DNA of 64,000 bases, from positions 372,001 to 436,000 of the forward strand of contig NZ_FOYY01000003.1 in the NCBI RefSeq assembly GCF_900112445.1, written 5' to 3'. Source of the stretch: Thiomicrospira sp. ALE5 (GTDB lineage: Bacteria; Pseudomonadota; Gammaproteobacteria; Thiomicrospirales; Thiomicrospiraceae). Of this stretch, positions 10,549 through 22,160 are shown one piece after another (position 1 is the stretch's first letter; the number at the start of each line of letters is the position of its first letter). The position numbers and the translations under genes are program-made. Below the pieces are notes generated by a model that was not told the origin of the DNA, made no database searches, and saw only the letters and a program-made list of their open reading frames with translations.

Positions 10549-10803
10549 TCATGAAGTCATCTTGGCCTGTATGATCTCCATACTTGGAAAACTAAATACA
10601 TACATAACCGCAAATAACACCAGAAACACTAAGCGCAACGCACCCGTTAAACGAAGCACAGGGTGGCTAACAATCATAAAAGCAACGGCACTAGCCAGTG
10701 CACTCCATGCAACTAAGGTTAGCGCGACTAAACTGGCAAAGGCTCCCAAGCCCATCATGTAATAGTGCCAAGTAAATTTTGGTTTTGGGCTATTGCTTGT
10801 CAT
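10549..10803 (-). CDS. Small membrane protein of unknown function
   Basis: The 84-residue protein starts with a short polar segment and then has two or three hydrophobic helices (about 16-45 and 55-75). I do not recognise a family. It has GGGAG upstream of the ATG. Its leader shares an 11-bp inverted repeat with the divergent gene at 10868, so the two genes have near-identical 5' ends. It runs convergent to the importer operon with an 18-bp gap. Confidence 0.6.
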   Translation of the reverse strand: MTSNSPKPKFTWHYYMMGLGAFASLVALTLVAWSALASAVAFMIVSHPVLRLTGALRLVFLVLFAVMYVFSFPSMEIIQAKMTS

Positions 10804-10812
10804 TGTATCTCC

Positions 10813-10858
10813 CTGAGTAGATGTTTAAACTAGCGCTTATTGTAAATCATCTACTCAG
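10813..10858. promoter_or_regulatory. Symmetric divergent leader: 11-bp perfect inverted repeat containing both leaders
   Basis: CTGAGTAGATG at 10813-10823 and CATCTACTCAG at 10848-10858 are perfect inverted repeats separated by 24 bp. Each copy leads into the ribosome site of one divergent gene (GGGAG for 10803, CAGGAG for 10868). It could be an operator for a dimeric regulator or simply a duplicated leader. Confidence 0.55.
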
Positions 10859-10867
10859 GAGTCAGCG

Positions 10868-11644
10868 ATGAATCATTCTAACCTTCAAGATATTATTGTT
10901 ATTGGATTAGGTGAGCTGGGCAGTGTCTTTGCGCGCGGCGCATTGAAGCAGGGTTACCGTGTTACCCCCGTTCTTCGCCACACCGATACAGACGCGTTAG
11001 CAAGTCACACAAACCCCGTTGCCGTTATTGTTTGTGTCGGAGAGCAAGATCTATCTAGCACCCTAGCAAACCTGCCTAATGCATGGCATGACAAACTAGT
11101 ATTGATTCAAAACGAACTTTTACCAAAAGACTTTCAAACCTTAACGCCCGAAGCGACGGTCATCTCCGTCTGGTTTGAAAAGAAAAAAGGCATGGATTCA
11201 AAGGTGGTGCAAAGTTCACCGGTATATGGCCAACAGGCGCAGTTAATTATTGAATTGCTTGCCAGCCTAGACCTGCCTGCCTATGCCTTAGCCAGTGCAG
11301 CTGAATTAGAATATCAATTAGCACTTAAAAATGTCTATATTCTCAGCACCAATATAGCAGGCTTGGTTGTCGGCGGCGACGTTAACGAATTGGCTCAAAC
11401 CCACCGCGATTTACTCTCAGCCGTAGTGACCGATGTGATGGCACTGCAGCAAGCACAAATCAATCAGACACTCGATGTTGATCAGGTGATGAACGATTTA
11501 CTGCAAGCCTTCAAGGGCGACCCCGATCACAAATGCATGGGGCGTTCAGCACCGGCACGTTTAGCCCGCGCCTTAAAACAAGGACAAAGCCTAGGATTAG
11601 AGCTAACTACCCTCAACAAGATTGCTGCGCAAACGCAAGCTTAA
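10868..11644 (+). CDS. NAD(P)-binding Rossmann-fold protein, ketopantoate-reductase-like
   Basis: The 258-residue protein opens with a Rossmann dinucleotide motif IVIGLGELGS (residues 10-19). It then has a helical C-terminal half around ALKNVYILSTNIAG, as in the 6-phosphogluconate dehydrogenase/ketopantoate reductase superfamily, where a lysine in this helix is catalytic. It is shorter than PanE (about 300) and I cannot assign a substrate. CAGGAG precedes the ATG. It ends before a strong bidirectional terminator shared with acnB. Confidence 0.6.
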   Translation: MNHSNLQDIIVIGLGELGSVFARGALKQGYRVTPVLRHTDTDALASHTNPVAVIVCVGEQDLSSTLANLPNAWHDKLVLIQNELLPKDFQTLTPEATVISVWFEKKKGMDSKVVQSSPVYGQQAQLIIELLASLDLPAYALASAAELEYQLALKNVYILSTNIAGLVVGGDVNELAQTHRDLLSAVVTDVMALQQAQINQTLDVDQVMNDLLQAFKGDPDHKCMGRSAPARLARALKQGQSLGLELTTLNKIAAQTQA

Positions 11645-11656
11645 CTCTAAAACCGC

Positions 11657-11707
11657 GCACCCAAAAAAACCCCGACATAGCGACTATGCCGGGTTTTTTT
11701 TGGGTGC
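11657..11707. terminator. Bidirectional rho-independent terminator
   Basis: The inner stem CCCGACATAG/CTATGCCGGG (one mismatch) is flanked by an A-run on the left (11663-11669) and a T-run on the right (11694-11701), and the outer arms GCACCC and GGGTGC also pair. It can stop transcription from the plus-strand gene ending at 11644 and from acnB coming the other way. Confidence 0.9.
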
Positions 11708-11730
11708 TAACCGGGTCGTTTAGTGACTAA

Positions 11731-14304
11731 CTACGCCACCGCGACCGCAATATCCGCTAGTTTTTCAGGCGACTTAATTTCATAATCCGCCATTTCATCA
11801 AACTGCAAATAACGATACACATCATCCGCCATCGTATCCAACTTGCCTACCTGAGCAAGATACTCCTCGACAGTCGGGATTTTACCAGTCGCGGCAATTA
11901 CAGCAGCGAGTTCCGCTGAACCTAAATAAACATTGGCGCCATTCCCCAAGCGATTCGGGAAGTTACGTGTTGAGGTTGAAAACACCGTTGCGCCATCCGC
12001 CACACGGGCTTGGTTACCCATACACAGAGAACAACCCGGCATTTCTGTCCGTGCACCGGTGCGGCCAAAAATACTATAGTACCCTTCTTCAATTAATTGG
12101 CGTTCGTCCATCTTGGTGGGCGGCGCAATCCACAACTTAGTGGGCACCGAACTTTGTAAGGTTTCTAGTACCTTGCCAGCAGCACGATAATGACCAATGT
12201 TGGTCATACAGGAGCCAATAAAGACTTCATCAATTTTATCGCCAGCAACCGCTGATAACAATTTCACATCATCTGGGTCATTCGGACAGGCCACAATCGG
12301 CTCTAAAATTTTGTCTAAGTCAATTTCAATGATTTCGGCATACTCTGCATCGGCATCCGCTTCAAGTAACACAGGGTTATCAATCCAGGCTTGCATTTCA
12401 TCACGACGACGCAACAAGGTACGTGCATCCTGATAGCCGTTTTCAACCATCCACTCAATTAAACGAATATTGGATTTTAGGAACTCGATAATCGGCTCCT
12501 GACCTAATTTGACCACACAGCCATTAGCCGAACGTTCAGCCGATGCATCGGATAATTCAAACGCCTGCTCGACTTTCAAATTAGGTAAACCTTCAATTTC
12601 CAACACACGTCCGTTAAAGACGTTTTTCTTACCTTTCTTCTCAACGGTCAACAAACCTTGCTGAATCGCTTGATACGGAATGGCATTGACTAGATCACGC
12701 AGGGTAATACCCGGTTGCATTTCACCTTTAAATCGCACTAACACCGACTCTGGCATATTCAATGGCATCACCCCGAGTGTGGCACCAAAGGCCACCAGAC
12801 CTGAACCTGCTGGAAACGAAATACCTATTGGAAAACGGGTGTGTGAATCGCCGCCGGTACCGACCGTATCGGGCAATAACATCCGGTTAAGCCAAGAGTG
12901 AATAACGCCATCACCCGGACGTAATGACACGCCACCACGACTGGTCATAAAGTCCGGCAGACTGTGTTGTAGCTTTATATCAACGGGTTTGGGATAGGCC
13001 GCTGTATGACAAAAAGACTGCAATACAAAATCCGAGCTAAAACCTAAGCAGGCCAATTCTTTCATTTCGTCACGGGTCATTGCACCGGTCGTATCTTGCG
13101 AACCCACGGTCGACATCCGCGGCTCACAATAGGTACCAGGACGTACACCTTGCACACCACAAGCCTGACCGACCATTTTCTGCGCTAGAGTATAGCCTTT
13201 GGTGGAGGTATCTTCATCAGTAGGGCGAATAAATAAATCACTAGGTGACAAGCCCATTGCTCTGCGCGACTTATCAGTTAGCCCGCGACCAATGATTAGA
13301 GGCACTCGCCCGCCAGCACGCACTTCATCAGGCATGGTAATAGGCTCAAGTTTGAACTCACTAATCACCTCACCCGCTTCATTGGTAATTTTGCCCGCAT
13401 AAGGATGGATGGTAATCACATCGCCCATGTTCATTTTAGTGACATCACATTCAATCGGTAACGAGCCGGAGTCTTCGGCCGTATTAAAGAAAATAGGCGC
13501 AATTTTGCCACCCAACACCACGCCCCCTTGACGCTTATTGGGCACATAAGGAATATCATCACCAAACCACCACATGACCGAATTCATGGCTGACTTACGT
13601 GATGATCCGGTACCCACCACATCACCTACATAAGCAACTGGATGCCCTTTTGCCTTCAACTGATCAATTAAAGCCGGCACATCGTCCATGCGCGCGGCCA
13701 ACATCTCTTTGGCGTGCAGTGGAATGTCTGGGCGTGACCATGCCGCCGTCGCGGGTGATAAATCATCGGTATTGGTTTCACCATCAACCTTAAACACCGT
13801 CACGGTAATTTGTTCAGGCATCTTAGGTTTAGCAGTAAACCATTCACCGGCACACCAGGCATCTACTACTTTTTTAGCATTGGCATTAGTATCAGCTTTT
13901 GCAATCACATCATGATAGGCATCATAAACCAACAAGGTTTTAGACAAAGCTGCCACCGAATTATCAACCACCTCAGCTATGGTGCTATCTAACAACTCAA
14001 TAAGCGGCTGGACATTATATCCACCAAGCATGGTGCCCAATAAAAAAGTCGCATGAGCTGGCGAAATCACTGGCACAGTTACACGCTGATGCGCCACATC
14101 GGCTAAAAAACTTGCTTTAACATAGGCCGCTTCATCAACGCCAGGCGGAACACGATGCGTTAACAATTCAAGTAGCGCATCCACATCGCCAGTGTTTGCT
14201 TTGATGAGTTCAATTAGCTCTGCGGTTTGTTTTGCGTCTAATGGCAAAGGGGGTACGCCCTCAGCGGCGCGCTCCTGAACATGCTGTTGATAAGCCTCTA
14301 ACAT
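11731..14304 (-). CDS. acnB: Aconitate hydratase B
   Basis: The 857-residue protein is AcnB, interconverting citrate and isocitrate through a 4Fe-4S cluster in the TCA cycle. An N-terminal HEAT-like helical domain ([16 protein letters not shown] region) is followed by the swivel domain and the cluster-binding domains. Cluster cysteines lie in GSCMTNIGH and [13 protein letters not shown] near the C-terminus. Length is close to E. coli AcnB (865). I chose the ATG at 14304, giving [10 protein letters not shown], with GGGAG seven bases upstream; the frame is open a further ten codons. It is divergent from purB. Confidence 0.97.
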   Translation of the reverse strand: MLEAYQQHVQERAAEGVPPLPLDAKQTAELIELIKANTGDVDALLELLTHRVPPGVDEAAYVKASFLADVAHQRVTVPVISPAHATFLLGTMLGGYNVQPLIELLDSTIAEVVDNSVAALSKTLLVYDAYHDVIAKADTNANAKKVVDAWCAGEWFTAKPKMPEQITVTVFKVDGETNTDDLSPATAAWSRPDIPLHAKEMLAARMDDVPALIDQLKAKGHPVAYVGDVVGTGSSRKSAMNSVMWWFGDDIPYVPNKRQGGVVLGGKIAPIFFNTAEDSGSLPIECDVTKMNMGDVITIHPYAGKITNEAGEVISEFKLEPITMPDEVRAGGRVPLIIGRGLTDKSRRAMGLSPSDLFIRPTDEDTSTKGYTLAQKMVGQACGVQGVRPGTYCEPRMSTVGSQDTTGAMTRDEMKELACLGFSSDFVLQSFCHTAAYPKPVDIKLQHSLPDFMTSRGGVSLRPGDGVIHSWLNRMLLPDTVGTGGDSHTRFPIGISFPAGSGLVAFGATLGVMPLNMPESVLVRFKGEMQPGITLRDLVNAIPYQAIQQGLLTVEKKGKKNVFNGRVLEIEGLPNLKVEQAFELSDASAERSANGCVVKLGQEPIIEFLKSNIRLIEWMVENGYQDARTLLRRRDEMQAWIDNPVLLEADADAEYAEIIEIDLDKILEPIVACPNDPDDVKLLSAVAGDKIDEVFIGSCMTNIGHYRAAGKVLETLQSSVPTKLWIAPPTKMDERQLIEEGYYSIFGRTGARTEMPGCSLCMGNQARVADGATVFSTSTRNFPNRLGNGANVYLGSAELAAVIAATGKIPTVEEYLAQVGKLDTMADDVYRYLQFDEMADYEIKSPEKLADIAVAVA

Positions 14305-14412
14305 TCGTTTTCTCCCAATAATCTGCAAGTACACCTAAACGGAGCGAGCTCGGATAGGTGTGACCTAGTCAAGTCACGATAAATAAATTTAATATATAAT
14401 ATCACGATTTAG

Positions 14413-15870
<1,458 letters not shown>

Positions 15871-15871
15871 G

Positions 15872-17113
15872 ATGATTCATTTTGGCAGCATTGACCAGGC
15901 CTGTTTTTTACGCGAATACTGGCAAAAGAAACCCCTGCTGATAAAACAGGCGCTAGCTAATTTTGTCAGCCCAATTGCCCCTGAAGAGTTAGCAGGCCTG
16001 GCGCTAGAAGAAGGGATTGAAAGTCGTCTTGTGATTCAACAAGGCGCACAAGATTATCAATTACGCCATGGTCCCTTTACCGATCAGGACTTTATGCAAC
16101 TGCCGGAAAAAAATTGGACGCTATTGGTCCAAGGCATGGATAAGCTTATTCCTGAAATTCATCAGCTACTGACTGAATTTGATTTTATTCCCCGTTGGCG
16201 TCTGGATGACGTAATGATCAGCTATGCCACCGAAGGTGGCAATGTCGGCCCTCATTACGATCACTATGATGTGTTTCTGTTACAAGCTGCCGGTACTCGG
16301 CGCTGGCAGATCACCTCACAAGACTGTCACCCTGAAAACTATTTAGCTGATGTAGCCTTGCGCTTAATGCAAGAATTTAAGGTTGAAGATGAATGGGTGT
16401 TAGAGCCGGGCGATCTGCTATACCTTCCGCCTAAATGGGGGCATCATGGTGTGGCGCTAGATAATGAATGCATGACCTTTTCTGTCGGCTATAGGAGCTA
16501 TAAAGCGCAAGAGTTGTGGGATAGTTTTGGTGATTACCTGGCAGAGCAAACTCAAGATTCAACTAAGAGCTTGGCTAACAACCTCGCACAGGGGATTTAT
16601 CAAGACCCCAACTGGCAAGATACCAAGCCAGGAGAAGCACCTGATAGTGCATGGCAACATGCACAACAACAGCTGCTCGCCTTAGCACAAGATGATCGAG
16701 CGATGCAGGCCTGGTTTGGTCGCTTTGCTACACAGCTTGATGAGCAGTCTCATCAACAGCTGCCAGATCCACTCACACCAGAAGAACAGGCCGACATTAA
16801 TCAATTTCAACAAGCCTTAGCGCAAGCTGAACGTCTTGAACGTGATCCAGTCTGCCGTTTTGCTTATAGTCGCGACCCTGAAACAGGACAGGTCACGCTG
16901 TTTATCAATGGCAGTGCTTGGCCTGTAGGTGACGATATTGGTGCTGGCGTCCTCATGGAACTGGCTAATCAACCCTTTTATGCAAACGCACTTCTGTCGC
17001 GCTGGGTCAAACAACGTCCAGTCACCCATTTACTCTATGATCTTTGGTGTTTACAATATGTGATTTTTCCAGATCAAGATGAACAAGCAGAGTGTTATGA
17101 GGGTGAGGCTTAA
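15872..17113 (+). CDS. roxA: JmjC/cupin ribosomal protein oxygenase (RoxA/YcfD type)
   Basis: The 413-residue 2-oxoglutarate/Fe(II) oxygenase resembles E. coli YcfD (RoxA), which hydroxylates an arginine of ribosomal protein L16. The iron ligands are His and Asp in GPHYDHYDVF (near residues 129-131) and a histidine in PPKWGHHGVAL (near 190). The C-terminal part is helical with a winged-helix segment, as in ROX enzymes. It directly follows purB with one base between them. It is longer than YcfD (373), mainly through a Gln-rich insertion after about residue 215. Confidence 0.9.
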   Translation: MIHFGSIDQACFLREYWQKKPLLIKQALANFVSPIAPEELAGLALEEGIESRLVIQQGAQDYQLRHGPFTDQDFMQLPEKNWTLLVQGMDKLIPEIHQLLTEFDFIPRWRLDDVMISYATEGGNVGPHYDHYDVFLLQAAGTRRWQITSQDCHPENYLADVALRLMQEFKVEDEWVLEPGDLLYLPPKWGHHGVALDNECMTFSVGYRSYKAQELWDSFGDYLAEQTQDSTKSLANNLAQGIYQDPNWQDTKPGEAPDSAWQHAQQQLLALAQDDRAMQAWFGRFATQLDEQSHQQLPDPLTPEEQADINQFQQALAQAERLERDPVCRFAYSRDPETGQVTLFINGSAWPVGDDIGAGVLMELANQPFYANALLSRWVKQRPVTHLLYDLWCLQYVIFPDQDEQAECYEGEA

Positions 17114-17140
17114 AAAGCGATAAAAAAAAGCTATAAAAAA

Positions 17141-17170
17141 ACGCGCTGGTCATAAAGACGCAGCGCGTTA
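17141..17170 (-). terminator. Terminator after the distal tRNA-Asp
   Basis: AACGCGCTG and CAGCGCGTT form a 9-bp stem. On the minus strand it is followed by seven T residues. It lies just beyond the 3' end of tRNA-Asp at 17177 and ends the tRNA transcript. Confidence 0.9.
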
Positions 17171-17176
17171 AAGATA

Positions 17177-17253
17177 TGGCGGAGCGGACGGGGCTCGAAC
17201 CCGCGACCCCCGGCGTGACAGGCCGGTATTCTAACCAACTGAACTACCGCTCC
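17177..17253 (-). tRNA. tRNA-Asp(GTC), copy 1
   Basis: 77-nt cloverleaf with acceptor GGAGCGG, T-loop GTTCGAGCC, anticodon GTC in CCTGTCACG, and encoded CCA. It is identical to the copy at 17437. Confidence 0.97.
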
Positions 17254-17259
17254 AAATTT

Positions 17260-17335
17260 TGGTGGGTGCTGAGGGGATCGAACCCCCGACCCTCGCCTTG
17301 TAAGGGCGATGCTCTCCCAGCTGAGCTAAGCACCC
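17260..17335 (-). tRNA. tRNA-Val(TAC), copy 1
   Basis: 76-nt cloverleaf with acceptor GGGTGCT, anticodon TAC in CCTTACAAGG, T-loop GTTCGATCC, and encoded CCA. Six bases separate it from tRNA-Asp copy 1. It is identical to the copy at 17520. Confidence 0.97.
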
Positions 17336-17405
17336 GAATTTGCAGTTTGAGCTTGCACTCAACACTATAACTTTCACAAGTATTAAGACGTGTCATTGTC
17401 TCAAT

Positions 17406-17430
17406 AAAAAAGCTAGCAAAGCTAGCTTTT
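17406..17430 (-). terminator. Terminator-like hairpin between the two tRNA units
   Basis: AAAAGCTAGC and GCTAGCTTTT pair around a short loop, and on the minus strand the hairpin is followed by a T-rich stretch. It lies after tRNA-Asp copy 2 and before tRNA-Val copy 1, so it may be a processing or partial termination site, because no obvious promoter lies between the units. Confidence 0.7.
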
Positions 17431-17436
17431 GATATA

Positions 17437-17513
17437 TGGCGGAGCGGACGGGGCTCGAACCCGCGACCCCCGGCGTGACAGGCCGGTATTCTAACCAACT
17501 GAACTACCGCTCC
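17437..17513 (-). tRNA. tRNA-Asp(GTC), copy 2
   Basis: Identical in sequence to the copy at 17177-17253, with GTC anticodon and encoded CCA. Confidence 0.97.
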
Positions 17514-17519
17514 AAATTT

Positions 17520-17595
17520 TGGTGGGTGCTGAGGGGATCGAACCCCCGACCCTCGCCTTGTAAGGGCGATGCTCTCCCAGCTGAGCTAAGCACCC
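17520..17595 (-). tRNA. tRNA-Val(TAC), copy 2
   Basis: Identical to the copy at 17260-17335. It is the first tRNA of the transcript, reading on the minus strand from the promoter at 17633-17660. Confidence 0.97.
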
Positions 17596-17632
17596 GTTTT
17601 CCGCGTGGTTAGTCGCGATAAACAATGCGCGT

Positions 17633-17660
17633 ATTATAAGGCGCCCGTGGGGATTGTCAA
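17633..17660 (-). promoter_or_regulatory. Promoter of the tRNA-Val/Asp operon
   Basis: On the minus strand, TTGACA (17660-17655) and TATAAT (17638-17633) are spaced by 16 bp and followed by the GC-rich discriminator ACGCGC, the hallmark of stringently controlled stable-RNA promoters. Confidence 0.85.
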
Positions 17661-17699
17661 CCAATATAAAACTAAATTTAGTAAATTTTTACTTTAGTA

Positions 17700-20111
17700 T
17701 TAATGGTGACTCGTCTTAACAGCGGCATCCGTCGTTTCGCTCGCAACGACCGCTTCTGCAGCGACAATAGTATCATCCACAGGCGTCGGTGCATAAGCCA
17801 ATGACTCAGAGACCACCTCTTCAATCCACTGTACCGATTTAATGCTCAATGCGTCAGTGATTTCAGCTGGGATCTCATCCAAGTCTCGCACATTATCAAT
17901 TGGTATCAGCACGCGCTTGATTCCGCCTCTTAACGCGGCTAAGAGCTTCTCCTTTAAGCCACCAATAGGTAACACCTCACCACGTAAGGTAATCTCACCC
18001 GTCATGGCAATATCAGCGCGCACCGGAATTTGCGTGAGGGCTGAAATAATCGCAGTACACACGGCAATACCGGCACTGGGACCATCTTTTTTAATCGCAC
18101 CTTCTGGAAAGTGTAAATGCAAATCCTGGGTTTCATAGAAATTTGCCGCCAAACCATAGTCTTTATAACGTGAGCGAATCACACTCATCGCTGCACGCAC
18201 CGACTCCGTCATCACACTACCCAACTGACCCGTTGTTTCCAACTTGCCTTTGCCGGTCATTGCTGTGGCTTCAATACGCAACAAATCACCACCCACACGC
18301 GTCCAAGCCAATCCAGTGACCTGACCAATCCGGTCTTGTTCTGACGCCAAGCCAAAACGGTACTTAGCCACACCCAGATAATCCGCCAGGTTAGCTTTCT
18401 CAATGGCAATTTGCGAACATTTTTCAGTCAGAATGGCCTTGACAGCCTTGCGGCAAATCTTGGCAATCGCCCGGTCTAAAGAGCGCACCCCTGCTTCACG
18501 TGTATAGGTCTGAATAATCGCTACAACCGCCTCTTCACTAATCGTTAACTCAGTGGACTTTAAACCATGGTCTTTAAGCTGGCGAGGAATAAGGTGATCA
18601 ATGGCGATGCGAACTTTTTCTAGCTCGGTGTAGCCAGCCAAGTTAATGACCTCCATACGATCCATTAAGGCTTCCGGAATATCCATCGAGTTTGATGTCG
18701 CCACAAACAAAACATCTGACAAGTCATAATCGACCTCTAAATAATGATCGTTAAAATGACTGTTTTGCTCTGGGTCAAGTACTTCTAACAATGCACTTGC
18801 TGGATCACCGCGCATATCGCGGCTCATCTTATCGACCTCATCTAATAAAAATAGCGGATTTTTGGTTTTTACACTCGCCATTTTTTGAATGATTTTGCCA
18901 GGCAAGGCGCCAATGTAGGTACGACGATGGCCACGAATTTCAGCCTCATCACGCACACCGCCCAGCGCGACACGCACATAATCGCGATTAGTCGCTTCTG
19001 CAATCGAGCGAGCCAAGGTAGTTTTACCCACACCAGGCGGCCCAACCAGACACAAAATAGGTCCTTTAAGTTTTTTGACTCGTTGCTGTACTGCAAGGTA
19101 TTCAATAATGCGCTCTTTAACGCGCTCTAAGCCAAAGTGTTGCGCATCAAGGATGTCTTGCGACTTAACAAGGTCTTTGAACACACGACTACGTTTCGAC
19201 CAAGGTAGGCTAACCAACCAATCTAAATAGTTGCGTATAACATTGGCCTCTGCGGACTGTGCCTGCATTTGGCGCAACTTCTTAAATTCCGTTCTTGCAC
19301 GCTTAGCAACGGCTTCAGGCATTTTGGCGGCAGCAATTTTTGCTTCCATGCCTGTTTGAGGATCTTCATCATCCTGATTGAGCTCTTTATGAATAGCCTT
19401 GAGCTTTTCATTCAAATAATACTCACGCTGAGTACGATCAATTTGCTTTTTAACCCGCATATTGATGCGTTTTTCAGATTCGATAATATCGATCTCTTCT
19501 TCGATAAAGCTCAACAGGGCTTCTAAGCGCGCATTGATTGAAATCTGACCAAGCAGCTGCTGCTTTTTTTCAATAGACAAGCTTAGACTTACCGCAATTA
19601 AATCAACTAATTTGGCGGCATCTTTTGCTTTTTCAATGCTTTCGCGCACCTCGGCAGGTAGCTTCTTTTTAATTTCCGCTAAATGAAAAAAACGCTCAAC
19701 CAACACTGCCCTCAGTGGGTTAGTTTCCGTGTCAGGACCTAAATCTACTGGCAATGCTTCAATATCCGCCGCGAGGAACTCACCCTCATTATGCAACTGC
19801 TCAAGGCTATAACGCTGCACCCCCTCAACCAGTACTTTAACAGTGCCATCAGGTAATTTAAGCGTTTGAAGGATCGTCGCAAGCGTGCCTACCTCATACA
19901 AATCATTACGCGAAGGTTGATCTTGATCTGGATTTTTTTGCGCAATTAAAAATAGTAAACGATCGCGCTTAAGGGCTTCGTACACCGCGTTGATCGATTT
20001 TTCACGACCTACAAATAACGGCATTACCGAACCCGGAAACACCACCACATCACGCAATGGCATGATTAACACCCGCTTAGTATCTTTTGATGCAAGCTGC
20101 CCCATGCTCAA
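17700..20111 (-). CDS. lon: ATP-dependent Lon protease
   Basis: The 803-residue cytosolic AAA+ protease has an N-terminal substrate-binding LON domain (about 10-200), a coiled-coil linker, an ATPase with Walker A GPPGVGKTTLA near residue 355, and a C-terminal protease domain with the catalytic serine in KKDGPSAGIAV. A hydrophilic tail of about 35 residues follows the protease domain. Part of the tail coding sequence (17729-17750) contains TTTCGCTCGCAACGAC, resembling the REP-like sequence seen elsewhere in the window. It lies 5 bp after clpX in the conserved tig-clpP-clpX-lon order. Confidence 0.97.
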   Translation of the reverse strand: MSMGQLASKDTKRVLIMPLRDVVVFPGSVMPLFVGREKSINAVYEALKRDRLLFLIAQKNPDQDQPSRNDLYEVGTLATILQTLKLPDGTVKVLVEGVQRYSLEQLHNEGEFLAADIEALPVDLGPDTETNPLRAVLVERFFHLAEIKKKLPAEVRESIEKAKDAAKLVDLIAVSLSLSIEKKQQLLGQISINARLEALLSFIEEEIDIIESEKRINMRVKKQIDRTQREYYLNEKLKAIHKELNQDDEDPQTGMEAKIAAAKMPEAVAKRARTEFKKLRQMQAQSAEANVIRNYLDWLVSLPWSKRSRVFKDLVKSQDILDAQHFGLERVKERIIEYLAVQQRVKKLKGPILCLVGPPGVGKTTLARSIAEATNRDYVRVALGGVRDEAEIRGHRRTYIGALPGKIIQKMASVKTKNPLFLLDEVDKMSRDMRGDPASALLEVLDPEQNSHFNDHYLEVDYDLSDVLFVATSNSMDIPEALMDRMEVINLAGYTELEKVRIAIDHLIPRQLKDHGLKSTELTISEEAVVAIIQTYTREAGVRSLDRAIAKICRKAVKAILTEKCSQIAIEKANLADYLGVAKYRFGLASEQDRIGQVTGLAWTRVGGDLLRIEATAMTGKGKLETTGQLGSVMTESVRAAMSVIRSRYKDYGLAANFYETQDLHLHFPEGAIKKDGPSAGIAVCTAIISALTQIPVRADIAMTGEITLRGEVLPIGGLKEKLLAALRGGIKRVLIPIDNVRDLDEIPAEITDALSIKSVQWIEEVVSESLAYAPTPVDDTIVAAEAVVASETTDAAVKTSHH

Positions 20112-20116
20112 CCCCT

Positions 20117-21370
20117 TTATTTTTTATTAGCTGTTTTCGCCGCTTCTTCATAAACCATCATCGGCGGCTTTTTACCTTGAACAACAGCCTTGTTCACAAC
20201 TACTTTCTGCACATCACTCATACCGGGCAACTCGTACATGGTATCCAGCAAGATTTTTTCCATAATTGAACGTAAACCACGGGCACCTGTTTTACGAGTA
20301 ATCGCTAAATTGGCAATTTCTTGCAAGGCATCTTTGCGAATTTCTAACTCAACACCCTCAAGCGCAAACATCTTTTGAAACTGTTTAACTAACGCATTTT
20401 TAGGTTCAGTCAAAATTTGAATCAAGGCTTTTTCATCCAGTTCAGTCAGTGAAGCAATAACCGGAAGGCGCCCCACAAATTCTGGGATCAGGCCGTAACG
20501 ATTAAGATCTTGAGGCTCAATATTTTCAAACAATTTACTAATCGCGGCTTTTTTGGAAGGATCCTTCACTTCGGCGGCGAAGCCTATTCCCGTGTTTTGT
20601 TGCATTCGCTGCTCAATAACACGATCCAGGCCTTCAAACGCACCGCCGACAATAAATAATATTTTCGAGGTATCGACATAAATCATTTCTTGGTTTGGAT
20701 GCTTACGACCGCCTTGAGGTGGCACAGCCGCTTGTGTGCCTTCGATCAGCTTTAATAACGCTTGTTGCACGCCCTCACCCGACACATCTCGTGTAATGGA
20801 TGGGTTTTCTGATTTACGGGTAATCTTATCGATTTCATCAATATAGATAATACCGCGTTCTGCTTTTTGTGGATCGTTATCACATCGTTGCAATAACTTT
20901 AAAACAATTGACTCAACGTCTTCACCGACATAACCCGCTTCAGTTAGCGTGGTCGCATCAGCAATGGCAAAAGGGACATCTAACAAACGTGCCAAGGTTT
21001 GAGCCAATAATGTTTTACCTGAACCCGTTGGCCCAATTAACAGGATATTACTTTTTGATAATTCAACATCATCTTGGGCATGACCATGCTGCAAACGCTT
21101 ATAATGGTTATAAACAGCTACTGACAGCACCTTCTTAGCATGCTGCTGACCAATAACATAATCATCTAAAATACCACTAATTTCGCGCGGAGTAGGTAAC
21201 TGCTCTAAATCGAACGTTGCTTCAGCCGGTTCACCAAACTCTTCATGCAAAATATCATTACACAGCTCGACACACTCATCACAAATATAAACAGATGGCC
21301 CAGCAATGAGCTTTTTAACTTCATCTTGGCTTTTGCCACAAAAAGAGCAATACAAGGTTTTTTCAGACAT
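20117..21370 (-). CDS. clpX: ATP-dependent Clp protease ATP-binding subunit ClpX
   Basis: The 417-residue unfoldase has the N-terminal C4 zinc domain (CSFCGK near residue 8 and CDECVELC near 30), Walker [12 protein letters not shown] near 115, and a Walker B DEIDKI. An IGF-type loop for docking ClpP is expected; GIGFAAEV fits it. It feeds unfolded substrates into ClpP, encoded immediately upstream. A good AGGAG ribosome site precedes the ATG. Confidence 0.97.
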   Translation of the reverse strand: MSEKTLYCSFCGKSQDEVKKLIAGPSVYICDECVELCNDILHEEFGEPAEATFDLEQLPTPREISGILDDYVIGQQHAKKVLSVAVYNHYKRLQHGHAQDDVELSKSNILLIGPTGSGKTLLAQTLARLLDVPFAIADATTLTEAGYVGEDVESIVLKLLQRCDNDPQKAERGIIYIDEIDKITRKSENPSITRDVSGEGVQQALLKLIEGTQAAVPPQGGRKHPNQEMIYVDTSKILFIVGGAFEGLDRVIEQRMQQNTGIGFAAEVKDPSKKAAISKLFENIEPQDLNRYGLIPEFVGRLPVIASLTELDEKALIQILTEPKNALVKQFQKMFALEGVELEIRKDALQEIANLAITRKTGARGLRSIMEKILLDTMYELPGMSDVQKVVVNKAVVQGKKPPMMVYEEAAKTANKK

Positions 21371-21385
21371 AGTTTCTCCTTTGGG

Positions 21386-21994
21386 CTATTCACCACGTTT
21401 GCCAAGAACCTGGTCAATCAAACCATACTCTTTTGCTTTTTCTGCACTCATAAAGTTATCTCGATCTGTATCACGCTCAATCACCTCAAGCGGTTGGCCA
21501 GTATTTTCACTCAGTGCCTTGTTAAGTTTATCTTTAATAAACAAAATTTCACGCGCATGAATTTCAAAGTCGCTGGCTTGCCCCTGAAACCCACCCAAAG
21601 GTTGGTGAATCATTACACGTGAATTAGGTAAGGCAAAGCGTTTGCCCTTCTCGCCGGCCGCTAATAAAAACGAGCCCATGCTAGCTGCTTGACCTAAACA
21701 CATCGTAGATACATCCGGCTTAATAAAACGCATCGTGTCATAGATAGCCATCCCAGCCGTCACACTGCCACCGGGTGAATTAATATAAAGATGAATGTCT
21801 TTTTCTGGATTTTCAGATTCTAAAAATAACATTTGAGCCACAATTAAGTTAGCCATGTGATCTTCAACGGGTCCGACTAAAAAAATAACCCGCTCTTTAA
21901 GCAAACGTGAATAAATATCAAACGCACGTTCACCTCGACTTGTTTGCTCAACGACCATGGGCACCAAGGCATTCATAATATTAGAGTGATCCAT
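21386..21994 (-). CDS. clpP: ATP-dependent Clp protease proteolytic subunit
   Basis: The 202-residue serine peptidase has the catalytic triad Ser105 (GQAASMGSF), His130 ([10 protein letters not shown]) and Asp179 ([10 protein letters not shown]). It forms the double-heptamer chamber that works with ClpX, whose gene lies 15 bp downstream. Confidence 0.97.
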   Translation of the reverse strand: MDHSNIMNALVPMVVEQTSRGERAFDIYSRLLKERVIFLVGPVEDHMANLIVAQMLFLESENPEKDIHLYINSPGGSVTAGMAIYDTMRFIKPDVSTMCLGQAASMGSFLLAAGEKGKRFALPNSRVMIHQPLGGFQGQASDFEIHAREILFIKDKLNKALSENTGQPLEVIERDTDRDNFMSAEKAKEYGLIDQVLGKRGE

Positions 21995-22071
21995 TTACCT
22001 TCCTTAAAAACTTAAATGATCTGTACGACTTGTGATTTGCAAATTTACTCTATCTTAGCCGCTACAGCTCA

Positions 22072-22119
22072 TAAAAAAAACAGCCCCGGAGTCTTTTGCG
22101 CAAAAGAATCACGGGGCTG
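22072..22119 (-). terminator. Terminator between tig and clpP
   Basis: CAGCCCCG (22081) and CGGGGCTG pair around an inner TCTTTTGCGCAAAAGA stem, and on the minus strand the hairpin is followed by a run of eight or nine T residues (22080-22072). Confidence 0.92.
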
Positions 22120-22128
22120 AATAGAATT

Positions 22129-22155
22129 CGTCCCCTCCGTAAAACTGGAGGGACG
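22129..22155 (-). other. Second hairpin immediately after tig
   Basis: CGTCCCCTCC and GGAGGGACG pair with one bulged base around a GTAAAACT loop, directly after the tig stop and ahead of the main terminator. It has no T-run and may protect the 3' end of the tig mRNA. Confidence 0.6.
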
Positions 22156-22160
22156 CAATA

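Larger units (their letters stand above)
17174..17596. repeat. Tandem duplication of a tRNA-Val/tRNA-Asp unit
   Basis: About 163 bp (17174-17336) recur without visible change at 17434-17596, an offset of 260 bp. Each unit holds one tRNA-Val and one tRNA-Asp with an identical 6-bp spacer. The flanking spacers differ, so the copies have their own 3' hairpins. Confidence 0.9.

Noticed and set aside
13688-13915. Several 60-125 residue frames opposite acnB, lon, clpX, tig, secD and ntrC
   Set aside because: They are antisense shadows of clearly coding genes without their own ribosome sites or domains.
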